Part shown: positions 15,721-24,870 of the stretch, piece by piece
Numbering within the stretch: position 1 is the first letter of the stretch
Layout of the letters: the number at the start of each line of letters is the position of its first letter
Assembly (NCBI GenBank): GCA_006226755.1
Contig: SBGE01000186.1
Coordinates: forward strand, 1 to 39,094
Origin: Deltaproteobacteria bacterium
GTDB taxonomy: Bacteria > Bdellovibrionota > Bacteriovoracia > Bacteriovoracales > Bacteriovoracaceae
DNA: 39,094 bases
Direction: 5' to 3'
Program-made: the position numbers and the translations under genes
Notes under the pieces: model-generated
What the model was told of the DNA's origin: nothing
Seen by the model: the letters and a program-made list of their open reading frames with translations, nothing else
Database searches by the model: none

Positions 15721-15740
15721 TGGATTCGAAACCATATAAA
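15721..15740 (+). promoter_or_regulatory. Possible MFS-gene -10 box with adjoining near-palindrome
   Basis: TATAAA (15735-15740) lies 30 bp before the MFS start. The near-palindrome TGGATTCGAAACCA abuts it upstream, where a repressor would block polymerase. No good -35 hexamer is seen. Confidence 0.3.
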
Positions 15741-15769
15741 AATGGAAACACAGCTTTAAAGAGGACAAA

Positions 15770-16939
15770 ATGAATCAAAAACAAACTGATCAGGTAAATT
15801 GGAAATTACTGATCACGGCTTATTTCAGTCTTCTTTGTCATGCTCTTTTTGAAAATGGTCGCGGTCCTTCCTATCCTCGGATTCTTGAGTTCTATGATAT
15901 TAACTCCGACAAAGGCTCCTTGATCTTTGCCTTAGGAACTCTTGCAGGTCTTTTTATCAACTTAACAAGTAAATGGTGGTTACCAAGATTTGGTGCAGTA
16001 AAAGCGCTTCGATATGCATCGGTCTTTATTTTTATTGGAAGTTTTCTGTATTTTTTCATTCCATGGAAGGCAGGAAGCTTTACTCTTTTGATTCTTGCCT
16101 CTTGCTTGGCCGGTCTTGGAACTTCAGGATCTGCCATCCCGATGAACATCCTCACAGCAAAGGCAACTTCTCCAAATTTTCGAAGAAGAGCTCTCGCTGG
16201 TCTTCATGGAATATATGGACTTTCAAGTCTCTCTGTTCCCTTTTTCTTTTCCTTTTGGATGAATTCAGGGAATCTTTGGTATAGTTTTTTCTTTTTAATC
16301 AGCCTGTTCCCTCTAACTTTGTTTTTTTTGACATGGCAAAATTTTGATTTTCAAAAGCAGGATTACTCTACTCCAGAAATGAAATTTACCATATCATGGG
16401 GAACGCGTTTTCTTATTGGTCTATGTTTTTCACTATACGTTTCCGGTGAAATTCTCATCTCAAGTCGTCTGGTATATTTTCTTCAGGAGACAACAACTCT
16501 TGAAAGACAAGTAACAGAGTGGGCCCTCGGACTATTTTTCCTTTGCCTCACAGCTGGTCGACTTCTTTTTGCTTTTTTCAATCTTCCTATCAAGAGTATT
16601 AATGCCATGTTGATAAGTACTCTTTTGGCAAGTTTGTGCCTGATTGCTGGAATCAAGATTAACATCTGGTTTCTTCCATTGACTGGACTTTTTGTTTCAT
16701 GCTTTTTCCCAATTGGAATAGAGTGGCTAGCAGAAAAATTTGAAACAGGAATGGATGCGATGACAGCATCCATGTTTACATGGGTCAATTTCTTTTTGAT
16801 TTTCATGCACTCAGGTTTTGGGATTATTGCAGAAAAATATGGAATTCAAAGTGCCTTCAAACTACCTTTGTGGTTTTTCCTTGGAACTTTTGCGCTACTT
16901 CTTTTGCTTGATCGAGTCATCCTGAAACAAAAGGATTAG
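15770..16939 (+). CDS. MFS transporter
   Basis: 389-residue major facilitator superfamily permease with about 12 hydrophobic segments and a short cytoplasmic N-terminus. Resembling the MFS signature are the acidic/aromatic first helix (CHALFENGRGPSYPRILEF), a basic loop after helix 2 (WLPRFGAVKALRYA), and a conserved RRRALAGLHGIYG turn. It should move a small solute across the inner membrane; sugar- and drug-type members cannot be separated by eye. ATG 15770 follows GAGG by about five bases. The last 23 bp overlap the convergent hydrolase gene. Confidence 0.85.
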   Translation: MNQKQTDQVNWKLLITAYFSLLCHALFENGRGPSYPRILEFYDINSDKGSLIFALGTLAGLFINLTSKWWLPRFGAVKALRYASVFIFIGSFLYFFIPWKAGSFTLLILASCLAGLGTSGSAIPMNILTAKATSPNFRRRALAGLHGIYGLSSLSVPFFFSFWMNSGNLWYSFFFLISLFPLTLFFLTWQNFDFQKQDYSTPEMKFTISWGTRFLIGLCFSLYVSGEILISSRLVYFLQETTTLERQVTEWALGLFFLCLTAGRLLFAFFNLPIKSINAMLISTLLASLCLIAGIKINIWFLPLTGLFVSCFFPIGIEWLAEKFETGMDAMTASMFTWVNFFLIFMHSGFGIIAEKYGIQSAFKLPLWFFLGTFALLLLLDRVILKQKD

Positions 16940-17570
16940 TTCTCTTCTCGTCAAAGATTCTAGTCATAGGACCATGACCAGTAACAACTCTCGTCTCTTC
17001 TGGCAAAGTATACAATCTCTCTTTTATAGATTTTTTGATTTCATCAAAACTTCCACCAGGAAGATCTGTTCTTCCAATTGAATTGTTGAAGAGAGTGTCT
17101 CCACTAAACAGTAGTGGTTCTCCTTGGACTTCAGTATAAAAACAACAAGAACCTTCAGTATGTCCTGGTGTATAGAGAGATTTCATGAAATTTCGAAGAC
17201 CCGTATCTTCAAGAGAGTATTCCTCTTCATCTTCGATCCAATTATCAACTTTTCCAGCAGTCACGGGTCTTTGTCCAAACATCATGGCCTGGGCCGGAAG
17301 TGCTTTATAAAGGAGATCATCTTTTTGATGAAGATGAATTGTAGCACCTGTCTCTTTCTTTATATCTTTACTGCAACCAATATGATCAAAATGAGCATGA
17401 GTATGAAGAAGCTTCTTAACGTTGAGATTTCTGTCTTGAATCAATTTCAGGAGACCTTGAGCATCATTACCTGGATCAACAATAATCGCCTCACGGGTCG
17501 ATTCTGAATAAATCAACGTGCAGTTACAAGAAAAGCTCCCCATAGGGAATGTTTCGATCTTGATATCCAT
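16917..17570 (-). CDS. Metallo-beta-lactamase-fold hydrolase, glyoxalase II/YcbL-like
   Basis: 217-residue cytoplasmic MBL-fold enzyme. Zinc motifs are THAHFDH, TPGHTEGS, SGDTLF and VTGHGP, with GRTDLPGGSF typical of the glyoxalase II-like YcbL/GloC group. The short length (no C-terminal substrate domain of GloB) fits type II glyoxalases such as YcbL. It probably hydrolyses S-lactoylglutathione or related thioesters. There is no signal peptide. It sits downstream of the lipoprotein's terminator with its own start, and its 3' end overlaps the MFS gene by 23 bp. Confidence 0.88.
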   Translation of the reverse strand: MDIKIETFPMGSFSCNCTLIYSESTREAIIVDPGNDAQGLLKLIQDRNLNVKKLLHTHAHFDHIGCSKDIKKETGATIHLHQKDDLLYKALPAQAMMFGQRPVTAGKVDNWIEDEEEYSLEDTGLRNFMKSLYTPGHTEGSCCFYTEVQGEPLLFSGDTLFNNSIGRTDLPGGSFDEIKKSIKERLYTLPEETRVVTGHGPMTRIFDEKRTNPFVSG

Positions 17571-17595
17571 AACAACTCCTAGAACTCATCCTAAC

Positions 17596-17626
17596 AAAAA
17601 AAGAGGGAGTGGAAAACCACTCCCTC
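17596..17626 (-). terminator. Rho-independent terminator after the 244-aa lipoprotein gene
   Basis: On the minus strand, a perfect 10-bp stem GAGGGAGTGG/CCACTCCCTC with a TTTT loop is followed by seven T. It separates the lipoprotein gene from the glyoxalase II-like gene. Confidence 0.9.
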
Positions 17627-17655
17627 CCCGGGAATTCAGGGATGAGAAGAGAGCA

Positions 17656-18390
17656 TTATTGGAGGTTCTCTTCCCAAGTTGAACCAGATAATGGATAGGA
17701 CTGCTTTCTTGTGCAGTAAGTTGACTTGAGGCTTCCACCGGCCTGTGGCGCATCTACAGATTTTTTATAACGAGAGCGGCATACTGAGATTCTCACTGTT
17801 GAACCCTTGAACTCATTCAAGCGATGTGGCTCTATATAGTAAGACCCCTCAGAACCCGATGCATAGGGATGAACTGTTATGTCCTTTCCTAACTCATCTT
17901 CAATCACAAATTCTAGTGTTTCAGCTTTACCTGAGTAATGTCTGAGTTTCCACTTGAGTGTTCCGCCCGAACTACGGTTCAGATTATCTACCACCCAAAA
18001 ATCAACTCCTGCCGGCATATCGATAATATTCTCATAAATCATTCCATCTTCATTTTGGTAACGAATACGAAAAACATCAGGAAAATCATAAGATGTACGC
18101 GTAGTTCTATATCTATATTGAATCAGGTTAAAAATATCATCGTCAGCATCCATTGGTCTGCCATCAACAGATAATGAACTTTTGTCAGTCAGCCAAACTT
18201 GAGAGCCAAACTGACCTCCAACTGATAAGGACGCTGTAACTTTCATGTCTTGAGACTCTTCACTATAAGTACCGATATAAGACGTATAGATTTCGCTTTG
18301 ATCAACTTGATCAGAATCAATTTGGCCGCATCCAACCATCAACCAGGCCTGCAGTATAAGAAATGTGACGAGAATAATTTGTTTTTTCAT
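17656..18390 (-). CDS. Lipoprotein of unknown function
   Basis: 244 residues with a lipoprotein signal peptide ending in the lipobox LMVGC (Cys21). The mature part is strand-rich and polar (many Ser/Thr/Tyr, paired Cys near the C-terminus at CRSRYKK and YCTRKQSY), suggesting a beta-sandwich on the envelope surface or in the periplasm. No family is recognised. AGGGG precedes ATG 18390 by about three to four bases. It is monocistronic with a strong terminator. A palindrome lies just upstream of the ribosome site. Confidence 0.7.
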   Translation of the reverse strand: MKKQIILVTFLILQAWLMVGCGQIDSDQVDQSEIYTSYIGTYSEESQDMKVTASLSVGGQFGSQVWLTDKSSLSVDGRPMDADDDIFNLIQYRYRTTRTSYDFPDVFRIRYQNEDGMIYENIIDMPAGVDFWVVDNLNRSSGGTLKWKLRHYSGKAETLEFVIEDELGKDITVHPYASGSEGSYYIEPHRLNEFKGSTVRISVCRSRYKKSVDAPQAGGSLKSTYCTRKQSYPLSGSTWEENLQ

Positions 18391-18406
18391 TTGTTACCCC
18401 TTTCTA

Positions 18407-18421
18407 AAGCTCACTGAGCTT
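18407..18421. repeat. 15-bp palindrome just upstream of the lipoprotein's ribosome site
   Basis: AAGCTCA-C-TGAGCTT, 7-base arms around one C. It lies within 20 bp upstream of the lipoprotein gene's AGGGG ribosome site, where an operator or leader-hairpin role is possible. Confidence 0.35.
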
Positions 18422-18505
18422 GTCTTCTGGTAACAATTTACGAAAAGTTCCGATCAGATTCCATTTTTCTGGAACATAGTGATCCAAAAAATGGAACAGT
18501 AGTAA

Positions 18506-19399
18506 TTACAGGCCGTTATAAACGGTTGTGATCCATTTTTCCTTACTGATAAAGCCATCTCCCCATGAAGCATACTCATCAAGAAAGGACATTTTCAGAA
18601 CTTCTTCCAAACTTTTTTCAAGACTCTTGAAATCTTGGACTCGCTCTACACTGTGAACAAGCATTTTAGAAAAGACCTTAAGATCAGCATGAGTGGCAAG
18701 ATCTCCATGACCTGGAATTATTTTATAATCTTCAGGGATCATCTTAAGAAGTGTTTTGATATTTTCAACATAACCTTGAACAGTTCCACCTGATCCTAAA
18801 TCAATATAAGGAAATTTATTTTTAAAGAAATGATCGCCTACATGAGCAACTTTCGAATTTTTAAAAAGTACTATAGCATCACCATCAGTATGCCCCTTAG
18901 GAAGGTGTTTCACCTCTATCTCTTCATCGGCGACATGAAAAGTAAGCGAATCTTTGAATGTTATGACAGGTAGAGCTGTTGTAGGTAGAGCTTTAGTGGT
19001 TCGGTCTAAAAATTTACTAAATTGATCTTCGCTGAGTCTCTTCCGTACATTTTCATGTGCAATGATGTGTGATTTTTTAGAAAAAAACTTATTCCCGTCG
19101 GTATGATCTCCATGCCAATGAGTATTAATAACAAAATCAACATCTCTTTTAGAAATTCTCTTCAGTTGATTCTTAATCTGCTTGGAAATCTTTTCGAATT
19201 GAGCATCAACCATTATAAGTTTTCCTTTTGTCGAACAAATCCCAATATTTCCCCCCATTCCTTTGATCATATATACACAGCCAGAGATTTTTTCTCGAGA
19301 AACTTTAGGTGGTACATTTTGAGAAGAAGTATTTCGGCCGGAATGGGCAAATGAGTTGAATGAAAATTGCAAACAAATGAGAATCACAAAAATACGCAT
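18506..19399 (-). CDS. Secreted metallo-beta-lactamase-fold hydrolase
   Basis: 297-residue exported MBL-fold protein. The signal peptide (MRIFVILICLQFSFNSFAHS) is followed by zinc motifs THWHGDHTDGN, PKGHTDGDAIV, VGDHFF and PGHGDLA. The layout resembles class B-type beta-lactamase relatives and SoxH-like hydrolases. The C-terminal helical region (from about 230) is typical of non-lactamase members, so antibiotic hydrolysis is not claimed. The frame is open to a TTG at 19426, but ATG 19399 has AAGGA about five bases upstream and starts the signal peptide directly. It is divergent from the nuclease gene. Confidence 0.83.
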   Translation of the reverse strand: MRIFVILICLQFSFNSFAHSGRNTSSQNVPPKVSREKISGCVYMIKGMGGNIGICSTKGKLIMVDAQFEKISKQIKNQLKRISKRDVDFVINTHWHGDHTDGNKFFSKKSHIIAHENVRKRLSEDQFSKFLDRTTKALPTTALPVITFKDSLTFHVADEEIEVKHLPKGHTDGDAIVLFKNSKVAHVGDHFFKNKFPYIDLGSGGTVQGYVENIKTLLKMIPEDYKIIPGHGDLATHADLKVFSKMLVHSVERVQDFKSLEKSLEEVLKMSFLDEYASWGDGFISKEKWITTVYNGL

Positions 19400-19425
19400 A
19401 AATGTCCTTGAATTAAAGATGCTCA

Positions 19426-19431
19426 ATTATA
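19426..19431 (-). promoter_or_regulatory. -10 box of the secreted MBL gene
   Basis: Minus-strand TATAAT (19431-19426), perfect, 27 bp before the ATG. No clear -35 at the right distance. Confidence 0.35.
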
Positions 19432-19475
19432 ATACGCTCGATCTAACTTTTTCAGCCATTGTGCATCATAAAATT

Positions 19476-19492
19476 AAAGTCTGACGGACTTT
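19476..19492. repeat. Inverted repeat in the divergent MBL/nuclease promoter region
   Basis: AAAGTC-TGACG-GACTTT. It lies just upstream of the nuclease gene's -10-like TATAAG, where a regulator could bind. Confidence 0.3.
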
Positions 19493-19511
19493 CAACTTAG
19501 TTCTGCCGTGG

Positions 19512-19517
19512 TATAAG
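19512..19517 (+). promoter_or_regulatory. -10-like box immediately before the FAN1-like gene
   Basis: TATAAG ending 6 nt before ATG 19524, with no ribosome-binding sequence between. Consistent with a leaderless transcript; the -35 is poor. Confidence 0.3.
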
Positions 19518-19523
19518 TTTTTC

Positions 19524-21203
19524 ATGCATGAAATAGTTCAACTACAAAAACGAGAACTTTCCAAAACCTATTACCTGACCAATTTTGAAAAGCTTTTGCG
19601 TTTTGTACTCTCCAGCTATGAAGATCTTCTTAAGCCTAATGAGATAAAGCTTATTGAATCTTTTTTTTCTCAGAACAAGAACGCCAAACTTCTCTACACC
19701 AGATTGATTGGTAGAAGAGGTCCTTTTTTTCTAAAGAATAAACTCAATTACGAAGAAATTAAAATCGACAAAGCCTTGTCAGACTTGATGCATTCGGGTT
19801 TTTTGCATCTTTATTCATCTGCCAATGAACTTGAATCTGATTATGAACCGGAAGATTATCTTCTTAGCTACTCAAGAAAAGAACTCGAAGCTGTCCTCTC
19901 AAAAAAAGGACTTAAGGGACTTTCAAAATTTAAAAAACCAGAGCTATTAGAACTTTTTCTTGAAGATTTCGATCTTCGGGAGATGTTACTTATTGAAGCT
20001 CCTTTGTTGACATTGAATCACTCCAGCGAGTTTCAACTCTTTTTTTACCTATTCTTTGGAAATTTTCACCAAACTCTTTCAGACTTCATACTGGAAGATG
20101 TTGGGGCCTTAAAATACGAAAGATATAAAATTGATAAAGAAACCAGACTTTTTGATTCCAGAAAAACAGTCAATCAATCAATGAAATTTCATGAAGCAAG
20201 AGAGGCCTGCTATGTTGCGATGGAGATAGGAGCTTTTGATGAAGCGCTCGACCTCTGGAAGATTATGGGAAAAAACAAAGGTTCTATTTCTTCTCTAAGC
20301 AGAAAATTCAAAGATTATAGTGATCAACTAGGGCGCCATTTCGAAAGGATTGGGGATAATAATCAGGCACTCGAGTGTTATAAAAAAAGTAATTCTTCTT
20401 TTGCCAAAGAAAGAACAATTAGACTCTTAACCGAAATAGGAGAACTTGAAAAGGCCATTCGACTCTTCAAAAAAATGTCAAAATCACCTTCGAATTTTGA
20501 TGAAATTGATTTTGTCAGGAAGTTCAGTAAGAAACTTAGTCGTCTCACTGAAAAAGAGTTTCAGATTTCGCAAGAATGGAACTTCATAGAAGAAAGATGG
20601 GAAATCAAAAAGAGCAGCCAACTCAACGTAGAAGAAATGGTGGTCAAGGAACTCAAAAAGAAAAAAATCCATGCTCTTCACACTGAAAATTGGTTTTGGA
20701 ATTCTCTCTTGGGCTTAGCCTTTTGGGATATCATCTTCAAACCTATTCCAGGAGTTTTTCACCACCCCTTCCAAAGAGGGCCAACTGATTTATTCCATCC
20801 AGAAGACTTTTATAATTCTCGTAAGGAACAAATTGAAAAACGACTGAAATCGATAGGGACTGGCAAATATTCCAAACAAATTTTAAAAACTGCGAAGGCG
20901 AAATTTAAAACTGCAAATTATCTGGTCGCTTGGAATTATATGGATTTTGGTTTCCTCGAACGCACTCTGGATACATTTCCACCTACTAAGCTTGAAGCGA
21001 TTTTAAGAAGACAGCTTTCAGAGCTCAGAAGAAACAGCTCTGGACTACCAGATGTCTTCTGTATTGATCAAAGTGGACACCCCAAACTCTATGAAGTCAA
21101 AGGTCCAGGAGATCAACTTAGACCTAACCAAAGGGCCTGGTTGAGTTTTATGAGTGAAATTGGTTTGGACTGCTCTGTTCTTTGGGTGAAATACAAGAGC
21201 TAA
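19524..21203 (+). CDS. FAN1-type structure-specific nuclease (VRR-NUC domain)
   Basis: 559-residue homologue of FAN1, a 5'-flap/interstrand-crosslink repair nuclease also present in some bacteria. The C-terminal VRR-NUC domain holds the PD-(D/E)XK site: GLPDVF (Asp510) and YEVKGPGDQL (Glu524, Lys526), followed by NQRAWL typical of the family. The N-terminal half has the SAP-like KKGLKGLSKFKKPELLELFL segment. A central helical-repeat region (about 200-310) resembles the TPR part of FAN1, and PTDLFHPEDFY precedes the nuclease domain. The length matches bacterial FAN1. ATG 19524 lacks a Shine-Dalgarno but follows a -10-like box. The stop is shared with the convergent lipoprotein gene. Confidence 0.85.
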   Translation: MHEIVQLQKRELSKTYYLTNFEKLLRFVLSSYEDLLKPNEIKLIESFFSQNKNAKLLYTRLIGRRGPFFLKNKLNYEEIKIDKALSDLMHSGFLHLYSSANELESDYEPEDYLLSYSRKELEAVLSKKGLKGLSKFKKPELLELFLEDFDLREMLLIEAPLLTLNHSSEFQLFFYLFFGNFHQTLSDFILEDVGALKYERYKIDKETRLFDSRKTVNQSMKFHEAREACYVAMEIGAFDEALDLWKIMGKNKGSISSLSRKFKDYSDQLGRHFERIGDNNQALECYKKSNSSFAKERTIRLLTEIGELEKAIRLFKKMSKSPSNFDEIDFVRKFSKKLSRLTEKEFQISQEWNFIEERWEIKKSSQLNVEEMVVKELKKKKIHALHTENWFWNSLLGLAFWDIIFKPIPGVFHHPFQRGPTDLFHPEDFYNSRKEQIEKRLKSIGTGKYSKQILKTAKAKFKTANYLVAWNYMDFGFLERTLDTFPPTKLEAILRRQLSELRRNSSGLPDVFCIDQSGHPKLYEVKGPGDQLRPNQRAWLSFMSEIGLDCSVLWVKYKS

Positions 21204-21571
21204 AACTCATCTGTTTTAACTTTGTCTCCGTCGCATTTAAACTCAAAGCGATACTTTATCTTCTTATCTCTTTTACTGATGTACTTGCGAATTGTTGTAG
21301 TTTCTTTTGGATTAAGCTTCACGGTACCGCTCTTCCTGGTCATATTATCGAGATCGTAAATCCAATCTCCATCGAGCTTTTTCTCCACAGTTAAGGCCGG
21401 CTTCCCACCTTGAGCATCAAGTAAGAGGTTCTTATCAGTTGTATTGGTGATCTCTACGACGATATAACTTCCCATATCATCAAGTTTTACCTGGCATGGA
21501 GATGAGCCAAAACAGCCCGATAACAGCAAAGGCAAGAAAATGACTATAAAGGTAGAGACCTGAAACTTCAT
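21200..21571 (-). CDS. Small lipoprotein of unknown function
   Basis: 123 residues. The signal peptide ends in LLSGC (Cys20), so the protein is lipid-anchored. The mature part is a short strand-rich domain with one early and one late Cys (SSPCQVKL and EFKCDG) that could form a disulfide. It has an immunoglobulin-like or lipocalin-like feel, but no family is recognised. GGAG lies about seven bases before ATG 21571. It shares its stop tetranucleotide (21200-21203) with the FAN1-like gene. Function unknown. Confidence 0.68.
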   Translation of the reverse strand: MKFQVSTFIVIFLPLLLSGCFGSSPCQVKLDDMGSYIVVEITNTTDKNLLLDAQGGKPALTVEKKLDGDWIYDLDNMTRKSGTVKLNPKETTTIRKYISKRDKKIKYRFEFKCDGDKVKTDEF

Positions 21572-21717
21572 GAAAACTCCATATCTATAAAGTTTATTTT
21601 AAATGAAGCTCCTGTACAATCAAGATTCCCTCAATTTCGATAACTTATCCAAAACATCATTTCCAGTAGTTGCCCTAGAATATGGACAGTAAATATTACA
21701 TGTTCTGACATCTCTCA

Positions 21718-21746
21718 TTCACTCCTCTCCCCTCTGGGGCTATAAC
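21718..21746 (+). promoter_or_regulatory. Putative promoter of the transglutaminase/C11 peptidase operon
   Basis: TTCACT (four of six), 17-bp spacer, TATAAC (five of six). It lies 36 bp before the transglutaminase start, which has its own GAGGGG ribosome site. Confidence 0.45.
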
Positions 21747-21782
21747 CCGTTCAACTAATGATTACTAATAGAGGGGTAGATT

Positions 21783-23285
21783 ATGTGTGCATGGCGTACT
21801 GTAAAAACTGTAGCCGTCTCATCTTTGCTTCTTTCCGGCCTCGCCAACGCTGGATCGAAAACACACCAAGATGCAGATCTTTCAGAATTTCTTAACAATT
21901 TTCATCAAAATCCTGCTGAAGTCATGGAACAACTTCCTGTAAAAGACATTCCAGCTCAAGTGAACATGCCATTTCAAAATGCAAACAGCGCTGTTCAAGC
22001 AAAAGACGAAACAAGACAACAAATGATCCAGCTTGCTGGTCGTGCAGGTATCAGATCATCTGATTTGACTGAAAACCTGGTGGATGCTGGAGTTAAACAT
22101 ATCAAGACTCTTGCAACGATGGATAAGAAAGGTCTTCAATCAGCTAAGCTTTCTGTAAGTCCTTGGTCTGATGACTATTGGGCTATTGCCAAGGGTGTTC
22201 TTGGTGCAAGATACGAAGATCCAAACAACAAGAAATCATTTGATTGGAGTGCCAATCAAGATTACGTTCTTGAGAATCCAGTAACTACTTATCTTGCTGA
22301 AGGTCTTCAAGACTTTCTTTCACCTTCAGAGAAATATGATCTTCTTGTAGGTGATAAAGACTTCTCTCTTACCAAGGCAATGTGGGCCGAAGGGAAGCCT
22401 TACTATGACCAATACGGTAAAGTTGAAACTTGGATGGGAATTTGTCATGGATGGGCTCCTGCTGCTTACATGCTCGATAGACCAGAAAAGGCCATCAAAG
22501 TTAAAGCTGCTGATGGAGAAACTGAACTGACTTTCTTTCCATCTGATATCAAAGCTCTTGGATCACTTCTTTGGGCAAAAGCTTCTACTCCTTCAAAGTT
22601 TGTTGGTGGTAGATGTAACGACAAAGATCCTGAAAGAGATCAAGAAAGTGGAAGAATTATTTCTGAAAAGTGTTTCGACACTAACCCAGGAACTTGGCAC
22701 AAGTCTGTAGTTAACCAAATTGGTGTTTCAGACAGATCTTTTGTTATGGATGCAACTTTCGATTACGAAGTTTGGAACCAGCCTGTTTATGAATACTCTT
22801 ATAAATACTTCAACGTTGAGTCTTTTGATACTTCTGAATCTTATGAAGAAGCTCAAATCAAAATTGAAGACTACAAAAAAGATAAATTCAAAAAATACAG
22901 AAGTGAAAAAGCAAAGTTTATTGTTGGTGTTGAAATGACTGTTGGATACATTGCTGAAACTCAACCGAACCACAGAACTTTTGATAATGCTGATTATGAC
23001 TATGTCTCAAGAGTCACTTATAGATACGATCTTGAATTGGACGAAAAAGGTTCAATCATCGGTGGCGAGTGGTACTCGAACAAACATCCTGACTTCCTAT
23101 GGACTCCACCTAAAGGAACCAGAGCAGAGTCATGGGTAGAAACTCAATATCCACAGTACATCACTGATTATGATGCCAATGGAGTTGTATCTGAGCAATT
23201 GAAGTATGTTGCTCCTTACGCATCAAAATCTGGTCAACCTCTTGCTGAAGTGCTTGAAGGCTTGATCGAAAAGACCAAAGAGTAG
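21783..23285 (+). CDS. Secreted elicitor-type transglutaminase-like enzyme
   Basis: 500 residues with a signal peptide (cut near SGLANA). It resembles the transglutaminase-elicitor family (PF16683, first known from Phytophthora GP42). WMGICHGWAPAAYM carries the putative catalytic Cys221, FFPSDIKALG follows, then TWHKSVVNQIG with His306 and SFVMDATFDYEV with Asp323, giving a Cys-His-Asp triad in the expected order. Such enzymes cross-link or deamidate glutamine side chains; a bacterial substrate is unknown. ATG 21783 follows GAGGGG. The secreted C11 peptidase gene begins 7 bp downstream, so the two are co-transcribed and probably act outside the cell together. Confidence 0.72.
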   Translation: MCAWRTVKTVAVSSLLLSGLANAGSKTHQDADLSEFLNNFHQNPAEVMEQLPVKDIPAQVNMPFQNANSAVQAKDETRQQMIQLAGRAGIRSSDLTENLVDAGVKHIKTLATMDKKGLQSAKLSVSPWSDDYWAIAKGVLGARYEDPNNKKSFDWSANQDYVLENPVTTYLAEGLQDFLSPSEKYDLLVGDKDFSLTKAMWAEGKPYYDQYGKVETWMGICHGWAPAAYMLDRPEKAIKVKAADGETELTFFPSDIKALGSLLWAKASTPSKFVGGRCNDKDPERDQESGRIISEKCFDTNPGTWHKSVVNQIGVSDRSFVMDATFDYEVWNQPVYEYSYKYFNVESFDTSESYEEAQIKIEDYKKDKFKKYRSEKAKFIVGVEMTVGYIAETQPNHRTFDNADYDYVSRVTYRYDLELDEKGSIIGGEWYSNKHPDFLWTPPKGTRAESWVETQYPQYITDYDANGVVSEQLKYVAPYASKSGQPLAEVLEGLIEKTKE

Positions 23286-23292
23286 AACTCGA

Positions 23293-24870
23293 ATGAGATT
23301 AGCTCTCGTTCTAGTCCCTATAATCCTAACTATGAAGGTTGCCCTTGGAGCTGGGCGACCTTCATGGTTCCCTGAAAAGGCCTGCGAATCGGCCCATCTG
23401 GAAACCAATACAATATCTGACAGAAAAAATTGTTATAAACCATGGACAGTTCTTGTTTTCATGGAAGCAGATAACGATCTCTCTCCTTATTCCTACTGGG
23501 ATCTCTATGAGATGGAGAGAAAAATGAAAAAATACCCCCATGGAGCGAGTTCAATTCTAAGTGATGTACTTGTTGAATGGGATAATGAATCAGACGATGG
23601 TATTCGTCGTTTGCATGTTCAAGAGACAGAAGAAGAATATGATCAATCTGTTGACTTGAATTTTTTTAAAAAAGCAAAGCCTTCACTGCTTAAATCTCCA
23701 GTCGTTGCTCATTTTGGGGAAAGAGATTTTCCAATCAAAGAACGATTGAAGAATTTTCTTGAGTGGGGAATCAAAGAATATCCTGCAAAGAACTATATGG
23801 TTGTTATCTGGGGTCACGGAGAAGGATATATTGGATCACCAGAATCTCAACAAACAACTTCTGGACTGTTTCCTTCTCCAGCAACAAACAACAGCATGTT
23901 TTTAAATGAAAACGATCTTGCTTTGAATTTTGATTACCAGTTTGAGAGTACTTTTCCTGCACCAAAGAACTTTGGCGGAGTCGCTCTTGATTATAGTGAC
24001 TTAGAATATCTCGATATACCGGCCATTTCTGAAACACTGGAAGATATCCGACTTTTCACTCTTGAAGAAGAAAAGAAAATAGACATACTCGCTTTTGATG
24101 CCTGTTTAATGCAGAGCCTGGAAGTGGCATTCGACTTGAAAGATTCTGTCGAGTTTCTCGTTGGTTCCGATCAAATTCAAAATTACCTTGGAATGCCATA
24201 CAAAATGCTCATGTCCAAATTGAATGACAAAATAATCACTCCATATGAGTTTGCAAAAGAAATACCAGCACTTGTTGAAGAAAGTTTTTCAAAAGGTGGA
24301 TATCAGGGAGACATAGATCCAGAAGGACTCAGGACTTTCACTGTATCTTCCATCAATCTTGCAGAAATGGAATTACTTCTATTGCCTGCCCTTTCTGATT
24401 TCTCACAGGCCATGATGAAATATATTGATGAGAAGATGATCCGGAAGTTGGAACTTGGCTTCATTCTTGAAAAAACTCCAAGCTTTCAAGGAGAGAGTCG
24501 CGATATCGGAATTTTCATGGGCTCAGTCTTGATGCTTTTAACTGAAGAAGCTGAAAGAAATGGCACTTGGTCTCAAGCTTCTCAAAAGCTTTACGAAGCC
24601 TCACAAAGTGTTCTCTATGCTATTAATAGATCGACCATGAGCTATGCCTACGGCACTATGTACTACTCTCCACAAGATTCACAAAACAAGAACTATCTTC
24701 TTGGATTTTTCAAAGGCCTGTCGGCCTGGATTCCCAAATCCGGTAACACCTACAAAATCAGAAAATCTGAATTTGAGAAGTCCAGCCTCTTCGGCCATGA
24801 GTTCCAAGGAATTCAGTGGCAAGGATGGCTTGAGAAGATCTATGACGATGCTTCTCCTTTCCCATTTTAA
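23293..24870 (+). CDS. Secreted clostripain-family (C11) cysteine peptidase
   Basis: 525-residue clan CD peptidase with a signal peptide (MRLALVLVPIILTMKVALGA). VLVFMEADNDLS opens the caspase-like fold, MVVIWGHGEGY holds His175 and ILAFDACLMQSLEV holds Cys271; these are the clostripain catalytic motifs. C11 peptidases cleave after Arg or Lys and self-mature. The protein keeps a further 250 residues after the Cys. It lies 7 bp behind the transglutaminase gene with only a weak ribosome site, and its stop overlaps the next start by one base (TAATG). A prey-protein or surface-processing role is inferred, not shown. Confidence 0.85.
   Translation: MRLALVLVPIILTMKVALGAGRPSWFPEKACESAHLETNTISDRKNCYKPWTVLVFMEADNDLSPYSYWDLYEMERKMKKYPHGASSILSDVLVEWDNESDDGIRRLHVQETEEEYDQSVDLNFFKKAKPSLLKSPVVAHFGERDFPIKERLKNFLEWGIKEYPAKNYMVVIWGHGEGYIGSPESQQTTSGLFPSPATNNSMFLNENDLALNFDYQFESTFPAPKNFGGVALDYSDLEYLDIPAISETLEDIRLFTLEEEKKIDILAFDACLMQSLEVAFDLKDSVEFLVGSDQIQNYLGMPYKMLMSKLNDKIITPYEFAKEIPALVEESFSKGGYQGDIDPEGLRTFTVSSINLAEMELLLLPALSDFSQAMMKYIDEKMIRKLELGFILEKTPSFQGESRDIGIFMGSVLMLLTEEAERNGTWSQASQKLYEASQSVLYAINRSTMSYAYGTMYYSPQDSQNKNYLLGFFKGLSAWIPKSGNTYKIRKSEFEKSSLFGHEFQGIQWQGWLEKIYDDASPFPF

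Noticed and set aside
18434..18490. AT-rich inverted repeats (TTCCATTTTT and AAAAAATGGAA, GTTCC and GGAAC) after the secreted MBL gene
   Set aside because: Long loops and no GC-rich stem; not convincing as a terminator or operator.
18506..19399. Annotating the secreted MBL protein as an antibiotic-resistance beta-lactamase
   Set aside because: Zinc motifs only show the fold; lactamase-specific residues are not clear and the C-terminal region differs.
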